A stretch of DNA of 64,000 bases, taken from NCBI GenBank assembly GCA_023014485.1, contig JAJOZX010005517.1, forward strand, positions 38,501 through 102,500, read 5' to 3'. Positions 38,301-53,100 of the stretch are shown here, in pieces. Positions within the stretch are counted from its first letter, which is position 1; every line of letters starts with the position of its first letter. A program made the translations under genes and the position numbers. This DNA is from Bathynomus jamesi (lineage: Eukaryota > Arthropoda > Malacostraca > Isopoda > Cirolanidae). Under the pieces are notes generated by a model. That model was not told the origin of the DNA. It was given only the letters and a program-made list of their open reading frames with translations, and did no database searches.

Positions 38301-41130
38301 CTGGCTGTATCTAATACATTCGGATTCGTTTTGACGAGAGTGTGAAAACTTTAGTATTCTGATGGCTGATATTTGTTTGACGCTAACGAGGGCATGTCTA
38401 ATTGGTTTTCACGTGGGTGTGAATTTTGGCCCTTCCCATTGGCTCATATTTGGGTGTGGCTAAACATTGGATATTTCTAATTCCATTCGCATGTGGGGGT
38501 GTATGTTAATCTCTTGATTGGTCTTCATTTAGGTGGTGTTTTATAAAAACAAATAGATTAGTTCACACATATTTGTTAATTTTAGAGCCTTTTTATGCTC
38601 CCCATCTCTCTCTTGCTGTATCCAATACATCCGGATTCGTTTTGACAAGAGTGGAAACTTCATGTATTCCGATTGGCTGAAGTTGTCTGACGAACTAAAG
38701 GACATATCTAATTGATTCTCATGTGGGTGTGAATTTGGGACCTTCTTATTGGTTCATATTTGGGTGTGGCTAAATTTTCAATAATCTAATTAGTTCACAT
38801 ATATTGTTAATTTAAAGCTTTTTCAATGCTCGTCATCTGTTTCTGGCTGTATCTAATACATTCGGAATCGTTTTGACGAGAGTGTCAAACTTATGTATTC
38901 TGATTGGCTGATATTTGTCTGACGCTAACGAAGTCACATGGCTAATTGGTTTTCAAGTGGGTGTGAATTTTGAACCCTTTCCATTGGCTCATATTTGGGT
39001 GTGGCTAAACATTGGATATTCTAATTGATTCGCATGTGGGTGTGTATATATTAATCTCTTGATTGGTCTTCATTTAGCTGTGCTTATGTAGAAACAATTG
39101 GATTAGATCACACACATTGTTAATTTAGAGCCTTTTTTATGCTCCCCATCTGTCTCTATCTGTATCCAATACATTCTGATTCGTTTTGACAAGAGGTGAA
39201 ACATCATGTATTCCGATTGGCTGATGTTTGTCTGAGGCTAACTAAAGGACATATGTAATTGATTGTCATGTTAGTGTGAATTTTGGGACCTTCTTATTGG
39301 TTTATATTTGGGTGGCTAAAACTTCCGATATTCTAATGGTTCACATATATTTTAATTTTAAAGCTTTTTCAATGCTCCTCATCTGTTTCTGCTGTATCTA
39401 ATACATTCGGATTCGTTTACCGAGAGTGTGAAACTTTATGTATTCTAGGCTGACATTTGTCAGCCAGCTAACGAAGGCGTCTAATTGGTTTTCACGTGGT
39501 GTGAATTTTGGACTCTTCCCATTGGCGCATATTTGGGTGTGGCTAAACATTGGACATTCTAATTGATTCGCATGTGGGTGTGTATAGTTAATCTCTGATT
39601 GGGCTTCATTTAGGTGTTTATGTAGAAACAATTGGATTAGTTCACACATATTTGTTAATTTTAGAGCCTTTTAATGCTCCCCATCTGTCTCTTGCTGTAT
39701 CCAATACATTCTGATTCGTTTTGACAAGAGTGTGAAAACTTCATGTATTCGATTGGCTGATGTTTGTCTGACGCTAACTAAAGGACATATCTAATTGATT
39801 CTCATGTGGGTGTGAAATTGGGACCTTCTTATTGGTTCTTATTTGGGTGGTGCTAAACTTTCGATATTCTAATGGTCACATATATTTGTTAATTTAAAGC
39901 TTTTTCAATGCTCCTCATCTGTTTCTGGCTGTATCTAATACATTCGGATTCGTTTTACCGAGAGTGTGAAACTTATGTATTTGATTGGCTGACATTTGTC
40001 TAAAGCTAACGAAGGCGTCTAATGGTTTTTCATGTGGGTGTGAATTTTGGACTCTTCCCATTGGCTCATATTTGGGGTGGCTAAACATTGGACATTCTAA
40101 TTGATTCGCATGTGGGTGGGTGGTATAATAATCTCTGATTGGGCTTCATTTAGGTGTGTTATGTAGAAAAAATTGGATTAGTCACAATATTTGTTAATTT
40201 TAGAGCCTTTTTTATGCTCCCCATCTGTCTCTGGCTGCATCCAATACATCCGGATTCGTTTTGACGAGAGTGTAAAACTTCATGTATTCCGATTGGCTGA
40301 AGTGTCTGACGCTAACTAAAGGACATATCTAGTTGATTCTCATGTGGGTGTGAATTTTGGGAAATTCTATTGGTTCATATTTGGGTGTGGCTAAACTTTC
40401 GATATTCTAATTGGCTCACATATATTTATTAATTTTAAAGCTTTTCAATGCTCCCCATCTGTCTCTGGCTGTATCCAATACATTCGGATTCGTTTTGACG
40501 AGAGTGTGAAACTTCATGTATTCCGATTGACTGATGTTGTCTGACGCTAACTAAAGGACATATCTAATTGATTCTATGTGGGTGTGAATTTTGGGACCTT
40601 CTTATTGGTTCATATTGGGTGAGGCTAAACTTTCGATATTCTAATTGGTTCACATATATTGTTAATTTTAAAGCTTTTTCAATGCTCCTCATCTGTTTCT
40701 GGCTGCATGTAATACTTTCGGATTCGTTTTGACGAGAGTGTGAAACTTTATGTATTCGATGGCTGATATTTGTCTGACGCTAACGAAGTCACATGCTAAT
40801 TGGTTTTCACGTGGGTGTGAATTTGAACTCTCCCTTTGGCTCATATTTGGGTGTGGCTAAACATTGGATATTCTAATTGATTCGCATGTGGGTGTGTATA
40901 TGTCAATCTCTTGATTGGTCTTCATTTAGGTGTGTATATGTTAATCTCTTGATTGGTCTTCATTTAGTTGTGTTATATAGAAACATTTGGATTAGTTCAC
41001 ACATATTTCTTAATTTTAGAGCCTTTTTAATGCTCCCCATCTGTCTCTGGCTGTATACAATACATTCGGATTCGTTTGACAAGAGTGTGAAAACTTCATG
41101 TATTCCGATTGGCTGATGTTTGTCTGACGC

Positions 41131-41150
41131 TAACTAAAGCACAATCAAGA
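41131..41150. other. Orientation switch of the satellite array
   Basis: The forward array breaks off inside a B monomer at CTAACTAAAGCACA. The sequence continues as the reverse complement of a linker, ATCAAGAGATTAACATACAC. Everything to the right up to about 59.9 kb is in reverse orientation. The CA/A shared at the break allows 1-3 bp of microhomology. The two arms are not mirror images: a B monomer meets a linker and the neighbouring variants differ. A simple read-through hairpin is therefore unlikely, but the region has many 1-bp indels, so misassembly remains possible. Confidence 0.85.
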
Positions 41151-44100
41151 GATTAACATACACACACCCACATGCGAATCAATTAGAATATCCAATGTTT
41201 AGCCACACCCAAATATGAGCCAATGGGAAGGGTCCAAAATTCACACCCACGTGAAAACCAATTAGACATGTGCCTTCGGTCGCGTCAGACAAATATCAGC
41301 CATCAGAATACATAAAGTTTCCACACTCTCGTCAAAACGAATCCGAATGTATTAGATACAGCCAGAAACAGATGAGGAGCATTGAAAAAGCTTTAAAATT
41401 AACAAATATATGTGAATCAATTAGAATATCGAAAGTTAGCCACACCCAAAATATAAACCAATAAGAAGGTCCCAAAATTCACACCCACATGACAATCAAT
41501 TAATATGTCCTTTAGTACCCTCAGAAAAATCATCAGCCAATCGGAACTACTGAATTCACACTCTGTCAAAACGAATCAGAATGTATGGATACAGCCAGAG
41601 ACAGATGGGGAGCATAAAAAAGTCTCTAAAATTAACAAATATGTGTGATCTAATCCAATTGTTTCTACATAAACACACCTAAAGAAGACCCATCAAGAGA
41701 TTAACATATACACACCCACATGCGAATCAATTAGAATATCCAATTTTTAGCCAACCCAAATATGAACCAATGGGAAGGGTCCAAAATTCACACCCACGTG
41801 AAAACCAATTAGACATGGCCTTCGTTAGCGTCAGAAAATATCAGCCAATCAGAATACATAAAGTTTAACCTCTCGTCAAAACGAATCCAAATGTATTAGA
41901 TACAGCCAGAAACAGATGACGAGCATTGAAAAAGCTTTAAAATTAACAAAATATGTGAACTAATTAGAATATCGAAAGTTTAGCCACACCAATATAAACC
42001 AATAAGAAGGTTCAAAATTCACACCACATGAGAATCAATTAGATAGTCCTTAGTTAGCGTCAGACAAACTTCAGCCAATCTAATACATGAAGTTTCACAC
42101 TCTTGTCAACGAATAAGAATGTATGGATACAGCCAGAGACAGATGGGGAGCATTAAAAGTCTCTAAAATTAACAAATATGTGTGAACTAATCAATTGTTT
42201 ATAAAACACCTAATGAAGACCAATCAAGAGATTAACATATACACACCCACATGCGAATGAATTAGAATATCCAATGTTTAGCCACACCCAAATATGAGCC
42301 AATGGAAGGGTCCAAAATTCACACCCACGTGAAAACCAATTAGACATGTGCCTTCGTTAGCGTCAGACAAATATCAGCCAATCAGAATACATAAAGTTTC
42401 ACACTCTCGTCAAAACGAATCCGAATGTATTAGATACAGCCAGAAACAGATGAGGAGCATTGAAAAAGCTTTAAAATTAACAAATATATGTGAACCAATT
42501 AGAATATCGAAAGTTTAGCCACACCCAAATATAAACCAATAAGAAGGTCCCAAAATTCACACCCACATGAGAATCAATTAGATATGTCCTTTAGTTAGCG
42601 TCAGACAAACTTCAGCCAATCGGAATACATGAAGTTTCACACTCTTGTCAAAACGAGTAAGAATGTATTGGATACAGCCAGAGACAGATGGGGAGCATTA
42701 AAAAGTCTCTAAAATTAACAAATATGTGTGAACTAATCCAGTTGTTTCTATATAAACACACCTAAATGAAGACCAATCAAGAGATTAACATATACACACC
42801 TAAATGAAGACCAATCAAGAGATTAACATATACACACCCACATGCGAATCAATTAGAATATCCAATGTTTAGCCACACCCAAATATAAGGCAATGGGAAG
42901 GGTTCAAAATTCACACCCACGTGAAAACCAATTAGCCATGTGACTTCTTTAGCGTCAAACAAATATCAGCCAATCAGAATACATAAACTTTGACACTCTC
43001 GTCAAAACGATTCCGAATGTATTAGATACAGCCAGAAACAGATGACGAGCATTGAAAAAGCTTTAAAATTAACAAATATATGTGAACTAATTAGAATATC
43101 GAAAGTTTAGCCACAACCAAATATGAACCAATAAGAAGGTCCCAAAATTCACACCCACATGAGAATCAATTAGATATGTCCTTTAGTTAGCGTCAGACAA
43201 ACTTCAGCCAATCGGAATACATGAAGTTTCACACTCTTGTCAAAACGAATCCGGATGTATAGGATACAGCAAGAGACAGATGGGGAGCATAAAAAAGGCT
43301 CTAAAATTAACAAATATGTGTGAACTAATCCAATTGTTTCTATATAAACACAACTAAATGAAGACCAATCAAGAGATTAACATATACACACCCACATGCG
43401 AATCAATTAGAATATCCAATGTTTAGCCACACCCAAATATGAGCCAATGGGAAGGGTCCAAAATTCATCCCCACGTGAAAACCAATTAGACATGTGTCTT
43501 CGTTAGCGTCAGACAAATATCAGCCAATCAGAATACATAAAGATTCGCACTCTCGTCAAAACGAATCCAAATGTATTAGATACAGCCAGAAACAGATGAC
43601 GAGCATTGAAAAAGCTTTAAAATTAACAAATATATGTGAACTAATTAGAATATCGAAAGTTTAGCCACACCCAAATATGAACCAATAAGAAGGTTCCAAA
43701 ATTCACACCCACATGAGAATCAATTAGATATGTCCTTTAGTTAGCGTCATACAAACATCAGCCAATCGGAATACATGAAGTTTCACACTCTCGTCAAAAC
43801 GAATCCGAATGTATTGGATACAGCCAGAGACAGATGGGGAGCATTGAAAAAGCTTTAAAATTAATAAATATATGTGAACCAATTAGAATATCGAAAGTTT
43901 AGCCACACTCAAATATGAACCAATAAGAAGGTCCCAAAATTCACACCCACATGAGAATTAATTAGATATGTCCTTTAGTTAGCGTCAGACAAACATCAGC
44001 CAATTGGAATACATGAAGTTTCACACTCTTGTCAAAACGAGTCCGAATGTATTTGATACAGCAAGAGACAGATGGGGAGCATAAAAAAGGATCTAAAATT

Positions 44101-47100
44101 AACAAATATGTGTGAACTAATCCAATTGTTTCTATATAAACACACCTAATTGAAGACCATTCAAGAGATTAACATATACACACCCACATGCGAATGAATT
44201 AGAATATCCAATGTTTATCCACACCCAAATATGAGCCAATGGGAAGGGTCCAAAATTCACACCCACGTGAAAACCAATTAGACATGTGCCTTCGTTAGCG
44301 TCAGACAAATATCAGCCAATCAGAATACATAAAGTTTCACACTCTCGTCAAAACGAATCCGAATGTATTAGATACAGCCAGAAACAGATGAGGAGCATTG
44401 AAAAAGCTTTAAAATTAACAAATATATGTGAACCAATTAGAATATCGAAAGTTTAGCCACACCCAAATATAAACCAATAAGAAGGTCCCAAAATTCACAC
44501 CCACATGACAATCAATTACATATGTCCTTTAGTTAGCCTCAGACAAACATCAGCCAATCGGAATAGATGAAGTTTCACACTCTTGTCAAAACGAATCAGA
44601 ATGTATTGGATACAGCCAGAGACAGATGGGGAGCATAAAAAAGGCTCTAAAATTAACAAATATGTGTGAACTAATCCTATTTTTTCTACATAAACACACC
44701 TAAATGAAGCCCAATCAAGAGATTAACATATACACACCCACATGCGAATCAATTAGAATGTCCAATGTTTAGCCACACCCAAATATGAGCCAATGGGAAG
44801 AGTCGAAAATTCACACCCACGTGAAAACCAATTAGACGCCTTCGTTAGCTTCAGACAAATGTCAGCCAATCAGAATACATAAAGTTTCACACTCTCGTAA
44901 AACGAATCCGAATGTTAGATACAGCAGAAACAGATGAGGAGCATTGAAAAGCTTTAAAATTAACAAATATATGTGACCAATTAGAATATCGAAAGTTTAG
45001 CCACACCAAATATGAACCAATAAGAAGGTCCCAAAATTCACACCCACATGAGAATCAATTAGATATGTCCTTTAGTTAGCGTCAGACAAACATCAGCCAA
45101 TCGGAATACATGAAGTTTCACACTCTTGTCAAAACGTCCGAATGTATTGGATACAGCAAGAGACAGATGGGAGCATAAAAAAGGATCTAAAATTAACAAA
45201 TATGTGTGAACTAATCCAATTGTTTCTATATAAACACACCTAAATGAAGACCAATCAAGAGATTAACATACACACACCCACATGCGAATCAATTAGAATA
45301 TCCAATGTTTAGCCACACCCAAATATGAGCCAATGGGAAGGGTCCAAAATTCACACCCACGTGAAAACCAATTAGACATGTGCCTTCGTTCGCGTCAGAC
45401 AAATATCAGCCAATCAGAATACATAAAGTTTTACACTCTCGTCAAAACGAATCCGAATGTATTAGATACAGCCAGAAACAGATGAGGAGCATTGAAAAAG
45501 CTTTAAAATTAACAAATATATGTGAATCAATTAGAATATCGAAAGTTTAGCCACACCCAAATATAAACCAATAAGAAGGTCCCAAAATTCACACCCACAT
45601 GACAATCAATTACATATGTCCTTTAGTTAGCCTCAGAAAAACATCAGCCAATCGGAATACATGAAGTTTCACACTCTTGTCAAAACGAATCAGAATGTAT
45701 TGGATACAGCCAGAGACAGATGGGGAGCATAAAAAAGTCTCTAAAATTAACAAATATGTGTGATCTAATCCAATTGTTTCTACATAAACACACCTAAATG
45801 AAGACCCATCAAGAGATTAACATATACACACCCACATGCGAATCAATTAGAATATCCAATGTTTAGCCACACCCAAATATGAACCAATGGGAAGGGTCCA
45901 AAATTCACACCCAAGTGAAAACCAATTAGACATGTGCCTTCGTTAGCGTCAGACAAATATCAGCCAATCAGAATACATAAAGTTTAACACTCTCGTCAAA
46001 ACGAATCCAAATGTATTAGATACAGCCAGAAACAGATGAGCATTGAAAAAGCTTTAAAATTAACAAATATATGTGAACCAATAGAATATCGAAAGTTTAG
46101 CCACACCCAAATATGAACCAATAAGAAGGTCCAAAATTCACACCCACATGAGAATCAATTAGATATGTCCTTTAGTTAGCGTCAGACAAACTTCAGCCAA
46201 TCGGAATACATGAAGTTTCACACTCTTGTCAAAACGAGAAGAATGTATTGGATACAGCCAGAGACAGATGGGGAGCATTAAAAAGGCTCTAAAATTAACA
46301 AATATGTGTGAACTAATCCAATTGTTTCTATATAAACACACTAAATGAAGACCAATCAAGAGATTAACATATACACACCTAAATGAAGACCAATCAAGAG
46401 ATTAACATATACACACCACATGCGAATCAATTAGAATATCCAATGTTTAGCCACACCCAAATATGAGCCAATGGGAAGGGTTCAAAATTCACACCACGTG
46501 AAAACCAATTAGCCATGTGACTTCGTTAGCGTCAGACAAATATCAGCCAATCAGAATACATAAAGTTTGACACTCTCGTCAAAACGATTCCGAATGTATT
46601 AGATACAGCCAGAAACAGATGACGAGCATTGAAAAGCTTTAAAATTAACAAATATATGTGAACTAATTAGAATATCGAAAGTTTAGCCACACCAAATATG
46701 AACCAATAAGAAGGTCCCAAAATTCACACCCACATGAGAATCAATTAGATATGTCCTTTAGTTAGCGTCAGACAAACTTCAGCCAATCGGAATACATGAA
46801 GTTTCACACTCTTGTCAAAACGAATCCGGATGTTAGGATACAGCAAGAGACAGATGGGGAGCATAAAAAGGCTCTAAAATTAACAAATATGTGTGAACTA
46901 ATCCAATTGTTTCTATATAAACACACTAAATGAAGACCAATCAAGAGATTAACATATACACACCCACATGCGAATCAATTAGAATATCCAATGTTTAGCC
47001 ACACCCAAATATGAGCCAATGGGAAGGGTCCAAAATTCAACCCACGTGAAAACCAATTAGACATGTCTTCGTTAGCGTCAGACAAATATCAGCCAATCAG

Positions 47101-50100
47101 AATACATAAAGTTTCACACTCTCGTCAAAACGAATCCGAATGTATTAGATACAGCCAGAAACAGATGAGGAGCATTGAAAAAGCTTTAAAATTTAACAAA
47201 ATATGTGAACAATTAGAATATCGAAAGTTTAGCCACACCCAAATATGAACCAATAAGAAGGTCCCAAAATTCACACCCACATGAGAATAATTAGATATGT
47301 CCTTTAGTTAGCGTCAGACAAACATCAGCCAATCGGAATACATGAAGTTTCACACTCTTGTCAAAACGATCCGAATGTATTGATACAGCAAGAGACAGAT
47401 GGGGAGCATAAAAAAGGCTCTAAAATTAACAAATATGTGTGAACTAATCCAATTGTTTCTATATAAACACACCTAATGAAGACCATCAAGAGATTAACAT
47501 ACACCCACCCCATGCGAATGAATTAGAATATCCAATGTTTAGCCACACCCAAATATGAGCCAATGGGAAGGGTCCAAAATTCACACCCACGTGAAAACCA
47601 ATTAGACATGTGCCTTCGTTAGCGTCAGACAAATATCAGCCAATCAGAATACATAAAGTTTCACACTCTCGTCAAAACGAATCCGAATGTATTAGATACA
47701 GCCAGAAACAGATGAGGAGCATTGAAAAAGCTTTAAAATTAACAAATATATGTGAACCAATTAGAATATCGAAAGTTTAGCCACACCCAAATATAACCAA
47801 TAAGAAGGTCCCAAATTCACACCCACATGACAATCAATTAGATATGTCCTTTAGTTAGCGTCAGACAAACATCAGCCAATCGGAATACATGAAGTTTCAC
47901 ACTCTTGTCAAAACGAATCAGAATGTATTGGATACAGCCAGAGACAGATGGGGAGCATAAAAAAGGCTCTAAAATTAACAAATATGTGTGAACTAATCCA
48001 ATTTTTCTACATAAACACACCTAAATGAAGACCAATCAAGAGATTAACATATACACACCCACATGCGAATCAATTAGAATGTCCAATGTTTAGCCACACC
48101 CAAATATGAGCCAATGGGAAGAGTCCAAAATTCACACCCACGTGAAAACCAATTAGAGTGCCTTCGTTAGCTTCAGACAAATGTCAGCCAATCAGAATAC
48201 ATAAAGTTTCACACTCTCGTAAAACGAATCCGAATGTATTAGATACAGCAGAAACAGATGAGGAGCATTGAAAAGCTTTAAAATTAACAAATATATGTGA
48301 ACCAATTAGAATATCGAAAGTTTAGCCACAACCAAATATGAACCAATAAGAAGGTCCCAAAATTCACACCCACATGAGAATCAATAGATATGTCCTTTAG
48401 TTAGCTTCAGACAAACATCAGCCAATCGGAATACATGAAGTTTCACACTCTTGTCAAAACGAATCCGAATGTATTGGATACAGAAGAGACAGATGGGGAG
48501 CATAAAAAAGGCTCTAAAATTAACAAATATGTGTGAACTAATCCAATTGTTTCTATATAAACACACCTAAATGAAGACCAATCAAGAGATTAACATACAC
48601 ACCCACATGCGAATCAATTAGAATATCCAATGTTTAGCCACACCCAAATATGAGCCAATGGGAAGGTCCAAAATTCACACCCACGTGAAAACCAATTAGA
48701 CATGTGCCTTCGTTCGCGTCAGACAAATATCAGCCAATCAGAATACATAAAGTTTCACACTCTCGTCAAAACGAATCCGAATGTATTAGATACAGCCAGA
48801 AACAGATGAGGAGCATTGAAAAAGCTTTAAAATTAACAAATATATGTGAATCAATTAGAATATCGAAAGTTTAGCCACACCCAAATATAAACCAATAAGA
48901 AGGTCCCAAAATTCACACCCACATGACAATCAATTACATATGTCCTTTAGTTAGCTCAGAAAACATCAGCCAATCGGAATACATGAAGTTTCACACTCTT
49001 GTCAAAACGAATCAGAATGTATTGGATACAGCCAGAGACAGATGGGGAGCATAAAAAAGGCTCTAAAATTAACAAATATGTGTGATCTAATCCAATTGTT
49101 TCTACATAAACACACCTAAATGAAGACCCATCAAGAGATTAACATATACACACCCACATGCGAATCAATTAGAATATCCAATGTTTAGCCACACCCAAAT
49201 ATGAACCAATGGGAAGGGTCCAAAATTCACACCCACGTGAAAACCAATTAGACATGTGCCTTCGTTAGCGTCAGACAAATATCAGCCAATCAGAATACAT
49301 AAAGTTTAACACTCTCGTCAAAACGAATCCAAATGTATTAGATACAGCCAGAAACAGATGACGAGCATTGAAAAAGCTTTAAAATTAACAAATATATGTG
49401 AACTAATTAGAATATCGAAAGTTTAGCCACACCCAAATATGAACCAATAAGAAGGTTCCAAAATTCACACCCACATGAGAATCAATTAGATATGTCCTTT
49501 AGTTAGCGTCAGACAAACTTCAGCCAATCGGAATACATGAAGTTTCACACTCTTGTCAAAACGAATAAGAATGTATTGGATACAGCGAGAGACAGATGGG
49601 GAGCATTAAAAAGTCTCTAAAATTAACAAATATGTGTGAACTAATTCAGTTGTTTCTATATAAACACACCTAAATGAAGACCAATCAAGAGATTAACATA
49701 TACACACCTAAATGAAGACCAATCAAGAGATTAACATATACACACCCACATGCGAATCAATTAGAATATCCAATTTTTAGCCACACCCAAATATAAGGCA
49801 ATGGGAAGGGTTCAAAATTCACACCCACGTGAAAACCAATTAGCCATGTGACTTCTTTAGCGCCAGACAAATATCAGCCAATCAGAATACATAAAGTTTG
49901 ACACTCTCGTCAAAACGATTCCGAATGTATTAGATACAGCCAGAAACAGATGAGGAGCATTGAAAAAGCTTTAAAATTAACAAATATATGTGAACAATTA
50001 GAATATCGAAAGTTTAGCCACACCCAAATATAAACCAATAAGAAGGTCCCAAAATTCACACCCACATGACAATCAATTAGATATGTCCTTTAGTTAGCTC

Positions 50101-53100
50101 AGACAAACATCAGCCAATCGGAATACATGAAGTTTCACACTCTTGTCAAAACGAATCAGAATGTATTGGATACAGCCAGAGACAGATGGGGAGCAAAAAA
50201 GTCTCTAAAATTAACAAATATGTGTGATCTAATCCAATTGTTTCTACATAAACACACCTAAATGAAGACCCATCAAGAGATTAACATATACACACACACA
50301 TGCGAATCAATTAGAATATCCAATGTTTAGCCACACCCAAATATGAACCAATGGGAAGGGTCCAAAATTCACACCCACGTGAAAACCAATTAGACATGTG
50401 CCTTCGTTAGCGTCAGACAAATATCAGCCAATCAGAATACATAAAGTTTAACACTCTCGTCAAAACGAATCCAAATGTATTAGATACAGCCAGAAACAGA
50501 TGACGAGCATTGAAAAGCTTTAAAATTAACAAATATATGTGAACCAATTAGAATATCGAAAGTTTAGCCACACCCAAATATGAACCAATAAGAAGGTCCC
50601 AAAATTCACACCCACATGAGAATCAATTAGATATGTCCTTTAGTTAGCGTCAGACAAACCAGCAATCGGAATACATGAAGTTTCACACTCTTGTCAAAAC
50701 GAATAAGAATGTATTGGATACAGCAGAGACAGATGGGGAGCATTAAAAAAGCTCTAAAATTAACAAATATGTGTGAACTAATCATTGTTCTATATAAACA
50801 CACCTAAATGAAGACCAATCAAGAGATTAACATATACACACCTAAATGAAGACCAATCAAGAGATTAACATATACACACCCACATGCGAATCAATTAGAA
50901 TATCCAATTTTTAGCCACACCCAAATATAAGGCAATGGGAAGGGTTCAAAATTCACACCCACGTGAAAACCAATTAGCCATGTGACTTCTTTAGCGCCAG
51001 ACAAATATCAGCCAATCAGAATACATAAAGTTTGACACTCTCGTCAAAACGATTCCGAATGTATTAGATACAGCCAGAAACAGATGACGAGCATTGAAAA
51101 AGCTTTAAAATTAACAAATATATGTGAATCAATTAGAATATCGAAAGTTTAGCCACACCCAAATATAAACCAATAAGAAGGTCCCAAAATTCACACCCAC
51201 ATGACAATCAATTACATATGTCCTTTAGTTAGCCTCAGAAAAACATCAGCCAATCGGAATACATGAAGTTTCACACTCTTGTCAAAACGAATCAGAATGT
51301 ATTGGATACAGCCAGAGACAGATGGGGAGCATAAAAAAGTCTCTAAAATTAACAAATATGTGTGATCTAATCCAATTGTTTCTACATAAACACACCTAAA
51401 TGAAGACCCATCAAGAGATTAACATATACACACACATGCGAATCAATTAGAATATCCAATGTTTAGCCACACCCAAATATGACCAATGGGAAGGTCCAAA
51501 ATTCACACCCACGTGAAAACCAATTAGACATGTGCCTTCGTTAGCGTCAGACAAATATCAGCCAATCAGAATACATAAAGTTTCACACTCTCGTCAAAAC
51601 GAATCCGAATGTATTAGATACAGCCAGAAACAGATGAGGAGCATTGAAAAAGCTTTAAAATTAACAAATATATGTGAACCAATTAGAATATCGAAAGTTT
51701 AGCCACACCCAAATATGAACCAATAAGAAGGTCCCAAAATTCACACCCACATGAGAATCAATTAGATATGTCCTTTAGTTAGCGTCAGACAAACATCAGC
51801 CAATCGGAATACATGAAGTTTCACACTCTTGTCAAAACGAATCAGAATGTATTGGATACAGCAGAGACAGATGGGGAGCATTAAAAAGGCTCTAAAATTA
51901 ACAAATATGTGTGAACTAATCCAATTGTTTCTATAAACACACTAAATGAAGACCAATCAAGAGATTAACATATACACACCTAAATGAAGACCAATCAAGA
52001 GATTAACATATACACACCCACATGCGAATCAATTAGAATATCCAATTTTAGCCACACCCAAATATGAGCAATGGGAAGGGTCAAAATTCACACCCACGTG
52101 AAAACCAATTAGACATGTGACTTCTTTAGCGTCAGACAAATATCAGCCAATCAGAATACATAAAGTTTCACACTCTCGTCAAAACGAATCCGAATGTATT
52201 AGATACAGCCAGAAACAGATGAGGAGCATTGAAAAAGCTTTAAAATTAACAAATATATGTGAACAATTAGAATATCGAAAGTTTAGCCACACCCAAATAT
52301 GAACCAATAAGAAGGTCCCAAAATTCACACCCACATGAGAATCAATTAGATATGTCCTTTAGTTAGCGTCAGACAAACTTCAGCCAATCGGAATACATGA
52401 AGTTTCACACTCTTGTCAAAACGAATCCGGATGTAGGATACAGCAAGAGACAGATGGGGAGCATAAAAAAGGCTCTAAAATTAACAAATATGTGTGAACT
52501 AATCCAATTGTTTCTATATAAACACAACTAAATGAAGACCAATCAAGAGATTAACATATACACACCCACATGCGAATCAATTAGAATATCCAATGTTTAG
52601 CCACACCCAAATATGAGCCAATGGGAAGGTCCAAAATTCATACCCACGTGAAAACCAATTAGACATGTGTCTTCGTTAGCGTCAGACAAATATCAGCCAA
52701 TCAGAATACATAAAGATTCGCACTCTCGTCAAAACGAATCCAAATGTATTAGATACAGCCAGAAACAGATGAGGACATTGAAAAAGCTTTAAAATTAACA
52801 AATATATGTGAACTAATTAGAATATCGAAAGTTTAGCCACACCCAAATATGAACCAATAAGAAGGTCCAAAATTCACACCCACATGAGAATCAATTAGAT
52901 ATGTCCTTTAGTTAGCGTCATACAAACATCAGCCAATCGGAATACATGAAGTTTCACACTCTCGTCAAAACGAATCCGAATGTATTGGATACAGCCAGAG
53001 ACAGATGGGGAGCATTGAAAAAGCTTTAAAATTAATAAATATATGTGAACCAATTAGAATATCGAAAGTTTAGCCACACTCAAATATGAACCAATAAGAA

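Larger units (their letters stand above)
1..41142 (+). repeat. Forward satellite array with a ~551-bp A/B dimer higher-order unit
   Basis: A continuous tandem array fills this span and runs off the left edge of the window. The first full unit shows the period: B starts at 5, A at 247, the linker at 485 and the next B at 556, so the unit is 551 bp. Later B starts follow at about 551 or 590 bp, depending on whether the linker carries one or two copies of a 38-bp segment. That makes roughly 70 units. Units differ by scattered substitutions, 1-bp indels, fused or truncated monomers, and subtypes shared between distant units. A monomers usually contain AAGCTT (275-280 in the first unit) where B reads AGCCTT. 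No long ORF persists; the short ORFs recur in the same repeat frame. I do not recognise the family by name. Confidence 0.97.

Noticed and set aside
1..41142. CRISPR array
   Set aside because: There is no alternation of identical short repeats with unrelated spacers. All parts of each unit are repeated, and the context is eukaryotic.
40000..42300. Hairpin (missed-adapter) artefact as the cause of the inversion
   Set aside because: The arms are not mirror copies: a B monomer faces a linker, and variants on the two sides differ. A false join of two repeat contigs remains possible.
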